From CAZRQL01 sp964602415 (GTDB lineage Bacteria; Bacteroidota; Bacteroidia; Cytophagales; Flammeovirgaceae), in the NCBI GenBank assembly GCA_964602415.1, contig CAZRQL010000002.1, positions 1 to 64,000 on the forward strand: 64,000 nt of DNA. Reading direction: 5' to 3'. Below the pieces are notes generated by a model. It was not told where the DNA came from and did not search any database. It worked only from the letters and a program-made list of their open reading frames with translations. A program made the position numbers and the translations under genes. Positions 34,546 to 44,382 of this stretch are shown here, piece by piece. Each line of letters begins with the position of its first letter. The stretch's first letter is position 1.

Positions 34546-35460
34546 TTGCGAAAAGTAAATCTTGTGGCGGACAAAAAACTCAAAGAGCAACCCGAATTTG
34601 GAGAAACAGAGTTGATACTCAACAGCGACGGCAGCGTCTATCACCTCAACCTTTTGCCTGAAAATATTTCCGATGTCATCATAGCGGTAGGAGACCCGGG
34701 CAGGGTGTACCGCGTAAGCAGCTATTTTGACGATATAGAGTTTGAAATGAACCGCAGGGAGTTCATCACCCATACCGGCTACTACAAAGGCAGGCGTATC
34801 ACCGTGATTTCGACAGGCATCGGTGCAGACAATATCGAAATCCTGCTCACCGAACTGGACGCGCTGGTCAATATCAACCTAAAAACCCGTCGAGAAAAGT
34901 CCAAAAGAACCCGCCTAAAAATCATCAGGGTGGGAACCTCGGGAGCACTAAGCCCGGAGGTCAAACTGGGTGCTCATTTGGTGAGTGTGTCGGCTGTGGG
35001 TTTTGACAGTTTGATGGAGTTTTACCCTTACACCATGACACCGGAGCAGCTTTCCATAGCAATAGCACTACAGAACAAACTCCAATTTAGCTTTACACCC
35101 TATTTGGCCGAATGCAGCCACGAACTCAGGACACTGATCTGCGATGACAGCATTGTTGGGGGCAACACGTTTACCTCACCGGGCTTTTATGCCCCACAAG
35201 GCCGCAGGCTTAGGTTGCCCATTACCCACCCCGACTTTTTCAATGACTTGGCCGAATTTGAACATGACGGCTTTTCGATTGCTAATTTTGAAATGGAAAC
35301 CTCCTGCTACTACGCATTGGGCAGTATGCTCGGACATGAAGTCATCTCTCTCAATGCCATCGTAGCGCACCGACAAAGCGGCAAACTTTCAAAATCACCC
35401 AATAAAGTAGTGGATACTTTGATAAAAAAAGTATTGGACAAGGTAAAAGAAAAACTTTAA
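34546..35460 (+). CDS. udp: Nucleoside phosphorylase, uridine phosphorylase-like
   Basis: 304 aa. PNP/UDP family marks: VIIAVGDPGRVYRVSSYF, RRITVISTGIGADNIEI, IIRVGTSGALSPEV and SIANFEMETSCYYALG. It cleaves uridine (or a related nucleoside) with phosphate. The annotated start is TTG at 34546; a GTG at 34564 (VADKKL) is equally plausible. The stop is 1 base from the convergent flippase stop. Confidence 0.85.
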   Translation: MRKVNLVADKKLKEQPEFGETELILNSDGSVYHLNLLPENISDVIIAVGDPGRVYRVSSYFDDIEFEMNRREFITHTGYYKGRRITVISTGIGADNIEILLTELDALVNINLKTRREKSKRTRLKIIRVGTSGALSPEVKLGAHLVSVSAVGFDSLMEFYPYTMTPEQLSIAIALQNKLQFSFTPYLAECSHELRTLICDDSIVGGNTFTSPGFYAPQGRRLRLPITHPDFFNDLAEFEHDGFSIANFEMETSCYYALGSMLGHEVISLNAIVAHRQSGKLSKSPNKVVDTLIKKVLDKVKEKL

Positions 35461-35461
35461 A

Positions 35462-36370
35462 CTAAATCTTAATTTTCCAAACCCAAATAGCCCCAAGCAG
35501 GGAGGCCATCCCCACATTGACCATCCACACCCAAAGTCCCGCCAAGCTCGCAAGTGCCGGATCGTAGCCCAAAGACTCCATCACATAAGCCACCGTAAAC
35601 TGCCTAACCCCCAACTCCACCAACACACCCATGCCGGCAAAAAGGTTTTTGGCCGAAAGAATTGTAGCCGTAGCCAGTGTGGACAGCATAAAAGAAATTT
35701 CCAATCCAAATGCCCTGTAAGAAAAATAAAATTGGAAGCAAATCACCGCATAGCGAAGAGCAAAGAAAAGCAGTACGCCAAACATTCGTTTTTTGTCAAA
35801 GGTTTTGTACGAGTCAAAAACAGGTTGCCATTTGGGTGGCAGTTTTTTATGCCACCTGCGGGACTTTTTGAAAACATACAAAAGAGCACCCACAATTGCC
35901 GCGTACACTGCCGCCAACCAAAAGGCCGCTCCATAAGACCACCAGCCTATCTTTACCCCCAATGCCAAAGTTGCAAAAGTGCCCAGACTTGTGGCGGCAA
36001 GACTCTGAAAAAAAGTTGATGCCAAATAAGCCCCCAACACATGATGCCGTTGCTGACCTTGCAGGTGCAAGACCCGCCCCGTATAGTCTCCACTCATCAA
36101 AGGCGCAAACAAACCAACAGCCTGCCCCGTCAAAACCCCTTTGATGAGTTTGCCCCAAGTAAAGGGCACAATCCCCAAAACCACCGCCCGCCATTTGAAT
36201 ACTTCAAAAGTATAGTTTGGAAAAAAAAGCAAAGCCACAGAAAAAAAATAAACGGGAGAACCAAAGGCCAACCGCAATTCGAGTAGATTTGTGTCTTTGA
36301 CTTTGATAAAAATGAAAATCAGGCAAAGCCCAAAAAGGATAAATTTCAAAAAAGTTTTATATGTCTGCAT
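35462..36370 (-). CDS. Lysylphosphatidylglycerol synthase TM-region/flippase-like membrane protein
   Basis: 302 aa, about eight membrane helices, with the UPF0104/AglD-like pattern (FKWRAVVLG, GQAVGLFAPLMSGDYTGRVLHL, late GMGVLVELGVRQF). Members act as lipid flippases or as the membrane part of MprF. The ligand here is unknown. Its ATG overlaps the ruvC start codon region of the opposite strand by 10 bases. Confidence 0.82.
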   Translation of the reverse strand: MQTYKTFLKFILFGLCLIFIFIKVKDTNLLELRLAFGSPVYFFSVALLFFPNYTFEVFKWRAVVLGIVPFTWGKLIKGVLTGQAVGLFAPLMSGDYTGRVLHLQGQQRHHVLGAYLASTFFQSLAATSLGTFATLALGVKIGWWSYGAAFWLAAVYAAIVGALLYVFKKSRRWHKKLPPKWQPVFDSYKTFDKKRMFGVLLFFALRYAVICFQFYFSYRAFGLEISFMLSTLATATILSAKNLFAGMGVLVELGVRQFTVAYVMESLGYDPALASLAGLWVWMVNVGMASLLGAIWVWKIKI

Positions 36371-36924
36371 TGCTTTCTAAAACGGAAAGAATTATTTTGG
36401 GTATAGACCCCGGCACCCGTGTGTTGGGATACGGTTTGATTGAAATCAAAGGCTCTGCAATTGGGGTACTTCAATACGGTGTGCTCAGGCTCGAAAAATA
36501 CAAAGATTTGGCCTTGAGATTCAAAAAAATATACGATAGGCTTTCAACGCTCATCGAAGAGTTTGCCCCCGATGAGATGGCGTTGGAGTCTCCATTTATG
36601 GGCAGCAACAGCCAGTCGGCCATCAAACTGGGCAGAGCGCAAGGGGTGGCCATGTCGGCGGCTTTGGCAAAAGACATTCCTATTGTAGAATACGCACCCA
36701 AAAAAATCAAACAATCGGTAACAGGCAACGGCAACGCCTCCAAAGAGCAAGTCGCCGCCATGCTTGCCAATATACTGAGCATCACCATAGAAGATGGTCA
36801 TTTTTTGGATGCCACCGATGCGCTGTCTGTGGCGGTTTGCCACTTTTACCAAAGGCAAAACCCGATGAAAAAAAACAGCACTTGGAAGGATTTTGTGGCC
36901 GAAAATCCCGATAGGGTGAGCTAA
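36361..36924 (+). CDS. ruvC: Holliday junction resolvase RuvC
   Basis: 187 aa. The catalytic acidic residues are visible: ILGIDPGTRVLGYG (D16), ALESPFMG (Glu), and DATDALSVAVCHF (two Asp). Cleaves four-way junctions with RuvAB. ATG at 36361; a TTG at 36370 would remove the overlap with the flippase gene. It has about 25 more residues at the C-terminus than short RuvC proteins. Confidence 0.95.
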   Translation: MSALLSKTERIILGIDPGTRVLGYGLIEIKGSAIGVLQYGVLRLEKYKDLALRFKKIYDRLSTLIEEFAPDEMALESPFMGSNSQSAIKLGRAQGVAMSAALAKDIPIVEYAPKKIKQSVTGNGNASKEQVAAMLANILSITIEDGHFLDATDALSVAVCHFYQRQNPMKKNSTWKDFVAENPDRVS

Positions 36925-36950
36925 TGCCCAACGTTCTTACAAAAAGCCTG

Positions 36951-36979
36951 TTTGATTTTCTGTAAAAACACTATTTTTG
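36951..36979 (+). promoter_or_regulatory. Promoter of the biotin carboxylase gene
   Basis: TTTG (36951-36954), 17 bases, TATTTTTG (36972-36979). The ATG at 36999 is 19 bases downstream of the -7 box, so the leader is short. Confidence 0.5.
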
Positions 36980-36998
36980 TGGTGTTTAAGGACTTTAT

Positions 36999-38492
36999 AT
37001 GCACAAAATCAGCAAATTGCTTGTGGCCAATAGAGGGGAGATAGCCCTTCGCATCATGCGCACCGCCCGCGAGATGGGTATTGCCACCGTAGCCGTGTAC
37101 AGCCAAGCAGACCGCCATGCGCTACACGTTCGCTATGCCGACGAAGCGGTGTATATTGGGGAAGCTCCTTCTTCGCAGTCTTATTTGAGGGGCGAAAAAA
37201 TCATCGAAGCCGCCCAAGCGACCGGAGCGCAGGCCATTCATCCGGGCTATGGCTTTTTGGCCGAAAATGCAGCATTTGCGCGTATGTGCGAAGAAGCGGG
37301 GGTTGTTTTCGTGGGGCCTTCCAGCCATTCCATCGAGACTATGGGCAGCAAAATAGGAGCCAAGCAGGCTGTCAAAGATTTTGATGTGCCCTTGGTGCCC
37401 GGACTTTCCCAAGCCATTAGCGATGTTGAATTGGCCAAAGAAGTCTGTCAGCAAATAGGCTACCCTGTACTTATCAAAGCCAGTGCAGGCGGCGGCGGCA
37501 AAGGCATGCGCGTGGTCGAAGCCCCCCAGCAACTCGAAGAGCAAATGAGCCGTGCCATCAGCGAAGCACAAGCGGCTTTTGGAGATGGATCGGTTTTTAT
37601 AGAAAAATACTTTGCCGTCTCAAAACATATCGAAATCCAAATACTGGGCGATAAACACGGAAACGTGGTCTATCTCTTTGAGCGTGAATGCAGCATCCAA
37701 CGCCGCCACCAAAAACTCATCGAAGAAAGTCCCAGCCCTGTTGTGGGGGAAGCCATGCGGCGCGCCATGGGCGAAACGGCGGTGCAAGTAGCCAAGGCTT
37801 GCGGCTATTACGGTGCAGGAACGGTAGAGTTTATCGTTGACCCCAGAGATTTGAAGTTTTACTTTTTGGAGATGAACACAAGGCTGCAAGTCGAGCACCC
37901 CGTTACCGAAATGATAGTAGGGCTTGATTTGGTCAAAGAGATGATACACATAGCCGAAGGCAAGCCGCTCTCTTTCTCACAAGAAGACTTGCATATTCGG
38001 GGGCATGCCATAGAGGTGAGAGTGTGTGCCGAAGACCCCGCCAACAACTTTTTGCCCGATGTGGGCACACTCAAAACCTACGTCAGACCCCAAGGCAACG
38101 GCATCCGTGTGGACGATGCCTATGAGGCAGGCATGGAAATCCCTATTTTTTACGACCCCATGATTGCCAAACTGATAGCCTACGGCAAAGACCGCAGCGA
38201 AGCCATCGCCAAAATGACACGCGCCATAGACGAATACCAAATCACAGGGATTCAGACAACGTTACAATTTTGTAAAATGGTACTCAACCACGAGGAATTT
38301 GTCTCAGGCCGTTTTACCACCAAATTCATAGAGCAGCACTTTAGACCTCAAATGTTGGAGGCCGAACTGAGCCAAGAAGAACTTGAACTGGCCGCCGCTA
38401 TGGCTGCCCAACTCTACAACCGCCCCAGAGCCGGTAAGGTCAGCCTGTCTTCAGGCCAATCCTCCGGCAACTGGCGAAGAAGATACAAATAA
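36999..38492 (+). CDS. accC: Acyl-CoA carboxylase biotin carboxylase subunit
   Basis: 497 aa. Biotin carboxylase with N-terminal KLLVANRGEIALRIMRTA, glycine-rich ATP loop ASAGGGGKGMRVV, RRHQKLIEESPSP and EMNTRLQVEHPVTE. It carboxylates biotin on a carrier protein using ATP and bicarbonate. No carrier domain follows; the C-terminus has a tail of about 45 residues rich in Ser, Arg and Gly (SSGQSSGNWRRRYK). It could serve acetyl-CoA or propionyl-CoA carboxylase; the other subunits are not in the window. Confidence 0.9.
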   Translation: MHKISKLLVANRGEIALRIMRTAREMGIATVAVYSQADRHALHVRYADEAVYIGEAPSSQSYLRGEKIIEAAQATGAQAIHPGYGFLAENAAFARMCEEAGVVFVGPSSHSIETMGSKIGAKQAVKDFDVPLVPGLSQAISDVELAKEVCQQIGYPVLIKASAGGGGKGMRVVEAPQQLEEQMSRAISEAQAAFGDGSVFIEKYFAVSKHIEIQILGDKHGNVVYLFERECSIQRRHQKLIEESPSPVVGEAMRRAMGETAVQVAKACGYYGAGTVEFIVDPRDLKFYFLEMNTRLQVEHPVTEMIVGLDLVKEMIHIAEGKPLSFSQEDLHIRGHAIEVRVCAEDPANNFLPDVGTLKTYVRPQGNGIRVDDAYEAGMEIPIFYDPMIAKLIAYGKDRSEAIAKMTRAIDEYQITGIQTTLQFCKMVLNHEEFVSGRFTTKFIEQHFRPQMLEAELSQEELELAAAMAAQLYNRPRAGKVSLSSGQSSGNWRRRYK

Positions 38493-38493
38493 C

Positions 38494-41424
38494 TTACTGC
38501 CCCATCAAAATAAAAGCACCCCAAAAATAGGGATGCGCAAATTGGCTTTGGGTTTGTTGTTGTGCTTTGCGAAAGGCTTCTTGTTTGGGCATGCCGCTGA
38601 GCCAATTTTGATAGAAGGATTTCATGAGTTGCATGGTGGCCTCATCGCTGACCGTCCATAGGCTCATGGCCGTAGAGCGGGCACCTGCCAGTTGAAAAGC
38701 CCTTTGCAGCCCATAGACACCTTCGCCCACTACGGTTTCGCCCACGCCTGTCTCACAAGCACTCAAGATGACCAGTTCCGTTTGGCTCAAATCTAAGGCA
38801 GTGGCTTCAAATGCCGTGAGCAATCCGTCCTCCTTGTAGGCGGAGCTTTTGATTTGACCTCTAAGTGCCGCTTCGCAATCGGCCAGCAAAATACCACTTC
38901 TCAGAAGAGGGTCGTTTTTGGCTTTGTGGACTTGTGTGCCCATCTCGAGCAAGTCGCTTGCGGCATCTTGTTGGGGCAAAAAATACCCGTGGGTGGCTAT
39001 GTGTAGCAGTTGGATTTGGGAGATAGATTTGACTTTGCCTTCACTGGCCGACTTTTCCGTCAGCACAGTTACCTGATAGTCTTTGAGCAAACCGGCAATG
39101 GCTTGGACTTCTTCTTTAGTGCCGGGCAAGGGTTCAACTTCGCCCTGCGTTCCGTAATCAGGGAAGCCCACCAGTACAGCCGATTTTTGAGTCGCTTGTT
39201 TTTTTGTAGTATTCTCGCCCAATATGCGGGTATTTGTCAGGTACACAAGCTGGTATTTGTTGAGCAGGTACTGGCCTTTCTCATCGCGCAAGGTATTGAG
39301 GCTGATTTGGGAGTAGATGCCGTCTGAGGAAATAAAGATTTTTTTGCATTGAAATACCTTTGCTTCTATCGCTTTCCAGTAGTTTTGGTAAGAGAGTTTG
39401 TCGTCAAACTGGTTTTTTATGGAGTTGATGTAGTATTTGTAAAATTTTCCTTCCATTTCTGAGGTTGAGGGCAGCACAAGCATCTGCGGGGCTTTTGCTT
39501 GATGCAACCCGACAAGCACCATATAGCCGGAGGCAACCTCATCGGCTCTGATAGAGATGATTTCCAATGCCGCTTCGTCTTTTTTGAGGCTTGCCGCCAC
39601 CTGAGCAAAGCGAACCAATGACTGCGAATGACTCTGGGCAAAGGCAGTCGATTTTTTGGTAAGCTCTTTTTCTATTTCATTGATGCGGTTTTGGTAATCC
39701 GGCAGATTCACTTTTTCATCCTGCAATTCTTGGAGGCTCATGCTGTAATAGCGCACAAGGTTTTCTTTCATATCAACCCATGTGCGGTATTGGGCAATCA
39801 AGGCCGTGTCTTGACTTGACAATATGGCTTGTCTGGCTGCAAAAGTTGTGCTGAGCAAAATCCCCTTGGTGGCAATATGGGTCTCATACATGGCGGTCAG
39901 AAGCTGTTCAGAAGGATTTTTGACCACAAAATCATAAAACACATGCAAGTCGGGTCTGATTTTGTTCCACAGGCGGGCTTTTTCTTCTTCGCTCATAGAG
40001 GGAAAAAACTTTTGTACCGTCTCGCTGTGCTTTTCGACCATTGACAAAAACATACTTGCAGCCTTCTCTTTTTGATGGTTTTTGTCGTAAGTGATGGCCG
40101 TAAGTTTGAGGGCGCGCACAAAATCAGGATGAGAAGTGCCCAAGACCCGCTCGCTTAGTTGCAACACTTCTTCCATAATGGCGAGTGCCTCTGTGTTTTT
40201 TTGCTGTTTTAGATAAAGTTGCGCCAAGTAAGTCCTTGATTTTAAATAAGAAGGGTGCTCAATACCAAAACGGCGTTTGTATATGGAAATAGATTGGTCT
40301 AAATATTTTTCCACCAAATCGTATTTTTCCATGCTCATATTCAAAGCGGCCAAGTAAGTCAGGGCATGGGCGTAGTCGGGGTGGGCTGTTCCCAATCTTC
40401 TCTGTTTGATTTCGATGACTTTTAGGAAGTTCTGTTCGGCTTTATCATATTGTTTGATATCTTGGAAAAGCAGGGCTTCATTGACGAGCATGGATAGGTA
40501 AAAACTTGATTTTTCGCCTTCTTTTTTGGCCAGTAGCAGGGCTTGTTCAAAGTCTTGTTTGGCTTTATCGTGCCTCCCGAGCACCTGCATGAGCACAGCG
40601 CGGTTGTTGAGCAGCAGCGCGTATTTGGGGCTGTCTTTGGGGATGGCGTTGGTCTTGAGGGCTTGGTTGCAAAGCTCTTCGGCTTTGTCGTACTGTCCCA
40701 AATCTTTGTAGAGCATGGCTAAGTTGTTGATGGCCGCCAAGGTAGCTTCCCTGTAAGTGCCATAGACAGATTCCCGCAAGCGCAGCGACTTTTCTGTGAG
40801 TTGCAAGGCAAAATCGTAGCGTCCGGTAGTGTGGTAAAGAAGAGCCAAGTTGCCCAAAATTTTGATGAAAACCACCTGCCCTAAGGCATCAAACTCCCTC
40901 AGATTCTCAAGTGTAAGCCCTTTTATCAACGCGCTACGGAGGCTTTGTTTGAGCTCTTCGATGGCTGCTTGGGGTTTGCTTTTGGCTGCAAGCTGGGTAA
41001 CATAAAGGGCGGCGACTTCTTTGTCGCTCATGCCTCGACTGCCCGTCAGAATGGCAAAGGCATTCAAAAAATTGTTTTCTGCCAGCCCATAGCGTCCATT
41101 GTTGTAGAAAAATTCGCCTTTGCGGTTGGCATCCAAAGCCGCAGAAGATTTGTCTTTGACCTCCGAGCTGTCGAGTATGTTTTTGAGCAAACTAAAGCCT
41201 GTGGCTTTCCAGTTGTCCTCATTTTCATACAGTTTGGCGTTATCCAATTGGGCAAAGGCGTAGCTAAAATTGGCTGTGTCTATTTTGACTTGCTTTTTGC
41301 CTACCACGTCCTTGAGTTCGGTGGATTTGAGGTCTTGGGCTTTTTTGAGCAATTTATTGACCTGACCAAAAGCCAAACCCTCCAAAATGAAGACACAGGT
41401 AAACAGTATGATAAAAAATTTCAT
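38494..41424 (-). CDS. Exported TPR-CHAT caspase-like protein
   Basis: 976 aa. Signal peptide MKFFIILFTCVFILEGLAFG, then tetratricopeptide repeats over residues about 100-470 (for example GRYDFALQLTEKSLRLRESV, GQYDKAEELCNQALK), a linker, and a C-terminal CHAT domain (about 660-975). The caspase dyad is H812 in HIATHGYF and C890 in LSACETGVG. CHAT proteases include gasdermin- and Csx29-cleaving enzymes; here the signal peptide places it outside the cytoplasm. No partner gene is adjacent. The start at 41424 gives the signal peptide; a longer frame begins at 41490. Confidence 0.85.
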   Translation of the reverse strand: MKFFIILFTCVFILEGLAFGQVNKLLKKAQDLKSTELKDVVGKKQVKIDTANFSYAFAQLDNAKLYENEDNWKATGFSLLKNILDSSEVKDKSSAALDANRKGEFFYNNGRYGLAENNFLNAFAILTGSRGMSDKEVAALYVTQLAAKSKPQAAIEELKQSLRSALIKGLTLENLREFDALGQVVFIKILGNLALLYHTTGRYDFALQLTEKSLRLRESVYGTYREATLAAINNLAMLYKDLGQYDKAEELCNQALKTNAIPKDSPKYALLLNNRAVLMQVLGRHDKAKQDFEQALLLAKKEGEKSSFYLSMLVNEALLFQDIKQYDKAEQNFLKVIEIKQRRLGTAHPDYAHALTYLAALNMSMEKYDLVEKYLDQSISIYKRRFGIEHPSYLKSRTYLAQLYLKQQKNTEALAIMEEVLQLSERVLGTSHPDFVRALKLTAITYDKNHQKEKAASMFLSMVEKHSETVQKFFPSMSEEEKARLWNKIRPDLHVFYDFVVKNPSEQLLTAMYETHIATKGILLSTTFAARQAILSSQDTALIAQYRTWVDMKENLVRYYSMSLQELQDEKVNLPDYQNRINEIEKELTKKSTAFAQSHSQSLVRFAQVAASLKKDEAALEIISIRADEVASGYMVLVGLHQAKAPQMLVLPSTSEMEGKFYKYYINSIKNQFDDKLSYQNYWKAIEAKVFQCKKIFISSDGIYSQISLNTLRDEKGQYLLNKYQLVYLTNTRILGENTTKKQATQKSAVLVGFPDYGTQGEVEPLPGTKEEVQAIAGLLKDYQVTVLTEKSASEGKVKSISQIQLLHIATHGYFLPQQDAASDLLEMGTQVHKAKNDPLLRSGILLADCEAALRGQIKSSAYKEDGLLTAFEATALDLSQTELVILSACETGVGETVVGEGVYGLQRAFQLAGARSTAMSLWTVSDEATMQLMKSFYQNWLSGMPKQEAFRKAQQQTQSQFAHPYFWGAFILMGQ

Positions 41425-41652
41425 GTTTTTTTTGTAAAGATAATCTTTGGATTCTTTTAGAATAATGATTTTCCAATTCAAAAACTGCAAACAAAAATTT
41501 GTATCTGATTGGAAAATTATGAGGAAAAGCCAAAAACTGGCTTATACAAAATCAAAAAAAAATGACTTTATCTTGCATGAAAATCAAATTTTAACTTTGC
41601 TTGAAGTTTGTTGCTTTTCTTAAATTTTGCTTTTTGCGTAAAAATACATCCT

Positions 41653-42945
41653 ATGAAATACCCCACCCTGCCAAAAGAAGCCTTTATCAGCCACAGACAA
41701 CGCCTTATCTCGCATCTTGGCGAAGGCGCGATGGCTGTTTTTCATTCCAGTGACATATTTTTTAGCAGCGCAGACGGTGAAGCCGGATTCATCCAACAAA
41801 GTGATTTGTTTTATTTGAGCGGTATAGACCAAGAGGAAACCATCTTGATTGTTTTCCCTCAAGCGCGCAATCCAAAACACCGCGAGATTTTGTTTTTACG
41901 AGAAACCAATGAGCACATCTTGATTTGGGAAGGCTACAAACTCAGCAAAGAAGAAGCCCGAGAGGTATCGGGTATCGAAACCGTGCTCTGGACAAGCGAA
42001 TTTGAAAAAGTGTTTAGAAATTTGGCCATTGAGGCGCAGACCCTTATGCTCAACACCAACGAGCATTTGCGCTACGGCGGCACGACCCAAACCCGCGACC
42101 AACGGTTTATAGCGGCCTGTCGTGAGCAGTTTCCACTCCACAACTACGGAAGGCTTCAGCCTATTATGCACCAAATCAGGGCAGTAAAAGACCAATGGGA
42201 AATTGACACCATCAGCCGCGCCTGCCAAATCACCGAAAGTGCTTTTCGTCGCGTGCTCGGCTTTGTCAAACCCGGAGTCACGGAGTACGAAATAGAGGCC
42301 GAAATCACCCATGAGTTCATCAACAAAGGCTCGCGCCGCCATGCCTATTCGCCCATTATAGCCTCAGGCAGCAACGCTTGTGTGTTGCACTATACCGACA
42401 ACAGCCGCCCTTGTTTGGATGGAGACCTTTTGCTTCTGGACTTTGGCGCGCAATACTGCAACTACGCCTCGGATTTGAGCCGCACCATTCCCGTAAACGG
42501 CAGGTTTTCGGCCAGACAAAGACAGGTGTATCAGGCGGTATTGGATACCATGCGCTTTGCTTCTTCTTTGCTCAAGCCGGGCAGCTGTCTGGACGACTAC
42601 GAAAAAGAAGTAGGCAAGTTTATGCAAGAGCAACTCATCAAGTTGGGGCTTCTCAAAGCCGCCGAAGTAGCCAGTCAAGATCCCGAAAAGCCGCTTTACA
42701 AAAAATACTTTATGCACGGCACTTCGCACCATTTGGGCATCAACGTCCACGACTACGGCCACCGATACATGAGATTTGAAAAAGGTATGGTGTTCACTTG
42801 TGAGCCGGGTATTTACATACGTGAAGAAGGAATTGGCATAAGAATAGAAAACGATCTGGTCGTTACCGAATCAGAGCCTTTGGATTTGATGCGGTCTATA
42901 CCGATTGAGATTGAGGAGATTGAGGATTTGATGAATCGAAAGTAA
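41653..42945 (+). CDS. pepP: Xaa-Pro aminopeptidase (M24 family)
   Basis: 430 aa. N-terminal AMP_N domain (HRQRLISHLGEGAMAVFHSSDIFF), then the pita-bread catalytic domain. Metal ligands are in LLLDFGAQYCNYASDLSRT (two Asp), HGTSHHLGINVHD (His), TCEPGIYI (Glu) and RIENDLVV (Glu). It removes N-terminal residues before proline. ATG at 41653; TAACTTTG at 41592-41599 may be its -7 box. Followed by rdgB after 11 bases. Confidence 0.92.
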   Translation: MKYPTLPKEAFISHRQRLISHLGEGAMAVFHSSDIFFSSADGEAGFIQQSDLFYLSGIDQEETILIVFPQARNPKHREILFLRETNEHILIWEGYKLSKEEAREVSGIETVLWTSEFEKVFRNLAIEAQTLMLNTNEHLRYGGTTQTRDQRFIAACREQFPLHNYGRLQPIMHQIRAVKDQWEIDTISRACQITESAFRRVLGFVKPGVTEYEIEAEITHEFINKGSRRHAYSPIIASGSNACVLHYTDNSRPCLDGDLLLLDFGAQYCNYASDLSRTIPVNGRFSARQRQVYQAVLDTMRFASSLLKPGSCLDDYEKEVGKFMQEQLIKLGLLKAAEVASQDPEKPLYKKYFMHGTSHHLGINVHDYGHRYMRFEKGMVFTCEPGIYIREEGIGIRIENDLVVTESEPLDLMRSIPIEIEEIEDLMNRK

Positions 42946-42956
42946 ACCATTGAGCT

Positions 42957-43541
42957 ATGGAAAAAAAGTTCCCTTTGTGTCTTGCCACCAACAACGCCCA
43001 CAAAGTAGAAGAAATCACCGCTGTTGTAGGGCAGTACTTTACTTTTGAGACGCTGGCGCAAATTGGCTGCTACGAAGAACTTCCTGAAACGGGAAAGACC
43101 TTAGAAGCCAACTCTTTGCAAAAGGCTATGTTTGTTTACTCAGGCTACGGGGTAAACTGCCTGGCCGATGATTCGGGGCTGGAGGTAGAGGCTTTGGAGG
43201 GACTGCCCGGGGTTGATTCCGCGCATTTTAGCGGCAGCCGCGACCACCAACAAAACATCCAAAAAGTACTTGACTTGATGAAAGGCCACACCAACCGCAG
43301 GGCGCGGTTTAGGACTGTACTGACCTTGGTTGTAGAAGGTCAGGTTCATGTGTTTGAGGGCTGTGTCGAAGGAGAGATTTTGCTTGAACCACAGGGAGAT
43401 AAGGGCTTTGGTTATGACCCCATCTTTCGGCCTTTGGGCGAGCGGTGCAGCTTCGCGCTCATGCAGAGCGAAGAAAAAAACGCCATCAGCCACCGTGCCC
43501 GCGCTTTGCAACAACTGTTAGCCTTTTGCCGTGAGAGTTAA
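42957..43541 (+). CDS. rdgB: XTP/dITP diphosphatase
   Basis: 194 aa HAM1-family pyrophosphatase that removes non-canonical purine nucleotides. Motifs: LATNNAHKVEEI, LADDSGLEVEALEGLPGVDSAHFSG, GYDPIFRP and ISHRARAL. Second gene of a pepP-rdgB-recO run; overlaps recO by 11 bases. Confidence 0.93.
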   Translation: MEKKFPLCLATNNAHKVEEITAVVGQYFTFETLAQIGCYEELPETGKTLEANSLQKAMFVYSGYGVNCLADDSGLEVEALEGLPGVDSAHFSGSRDHQQNIQKVLDLMKGHTNRRARFRTVLTLVVEGQVHVFEGCVEGEILLEPQGDKGFGYDPIFRPLGERCSFALMQSEEKNAISHRARALQQLLAFCRES

Positions 43542-44184
43542 GACCCGAGCTTTGGTGCTGCACAGCCTGCCGTACAGCGAAAACTCCTTAGTTGTCAAAC
43601 TTTTTTGCCGGGAGCTGGGCTTGCGTGGCTATTTGGTGAGCCGCAAAGCTGCCGCTTGGTATCAGTCGCTCAATCTATTGGAGGCAGTCGTGTACGAAAG
43701 CAAAGCCTCTGGGCTGCACCGCATCGCCGAAGCAAAGTTTGAACACTGCTATCGCTACGTAGGTATCTTGCCCGAAAAAATGCCTGCTTGCTACTTTTTG
43801 AGAGAACTACTTTACAAGACCTTGAAAGAAGAAAGCCCCAATACCGAACTTTTTGACTATGTGGCCGCAGAACTTATCCATTTTGACACTACGCCTGAAC
43901 CCATGCCCGATTTTCACCTTCAGTTTGTCTTGGGTTATTTGCAGCACATGGGTATCGGGGTGATGGAAGAAGATTGGGCTGAAATTTTGCAGGCCGAAAA
44001 CGACCCACTATTGCGGGCTTATTTGCTTTCTCTTATGCAAGAGAAGCCCATCGCTGTCAACAGGACAATCAGAAACCGGGTGTTGGACTTGTTAATGGCT
44101 TTTATGGCGCAGCACTTTAATACTTTGGAGAACATGAAAAGCACCGAAATACTCAGAGAAATGGCACAGAGTTTGACAAAATAA
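43531..44184 (+). CDS. recO: DNA repair protein RecO
   Basis: 217 aa. N-terminal OB fold (KTRALVLHSLPYSENSLVVKLFCRELGLRGYLV) and helical C-terminal domain; loads RecA on SSB-coated DNA with RecR. The cysteine zinc motif of some RecO proteins is not evident. It starts with GTG at 43531 inside the rdgB end. Confidence 0.88.
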   Translation: MRVKTRALVLHSLPYSENSLVVKLFCRELGLRGYLVSRKAAAWYQSLNLLEAVVYESKASGLHRIAEAKFEHCYRYVGILPEKMPACYFLRELLYKTLKEESPNTELFDYVAAELIHFDTTPEPMPDFHLQFVLGYLQHMGIGVMEEDWAEILQAENDPLLRAYLLSLMQEKPIAVNRTIRNRVLDLLMAFMAQHFNTLENMKSTEILREMAQSLTK

Positions 44185-44382
44185 TTGTGGAAATTTTGGC
44201 TTATCTTAACTTCTAAATTTTAATTCGATAAGACCCAATACAAGTTCATCGAATTTTTGAATCTATATAAAAAAGACATGCAAGGCAACTACTTAAAATA
44301 GAGACATTCAAATAACTATACCACTAATAAGAATATTCTCTTTGTATTAAATTAGATAATTTCTTCATCTCCCCGCCAATTT

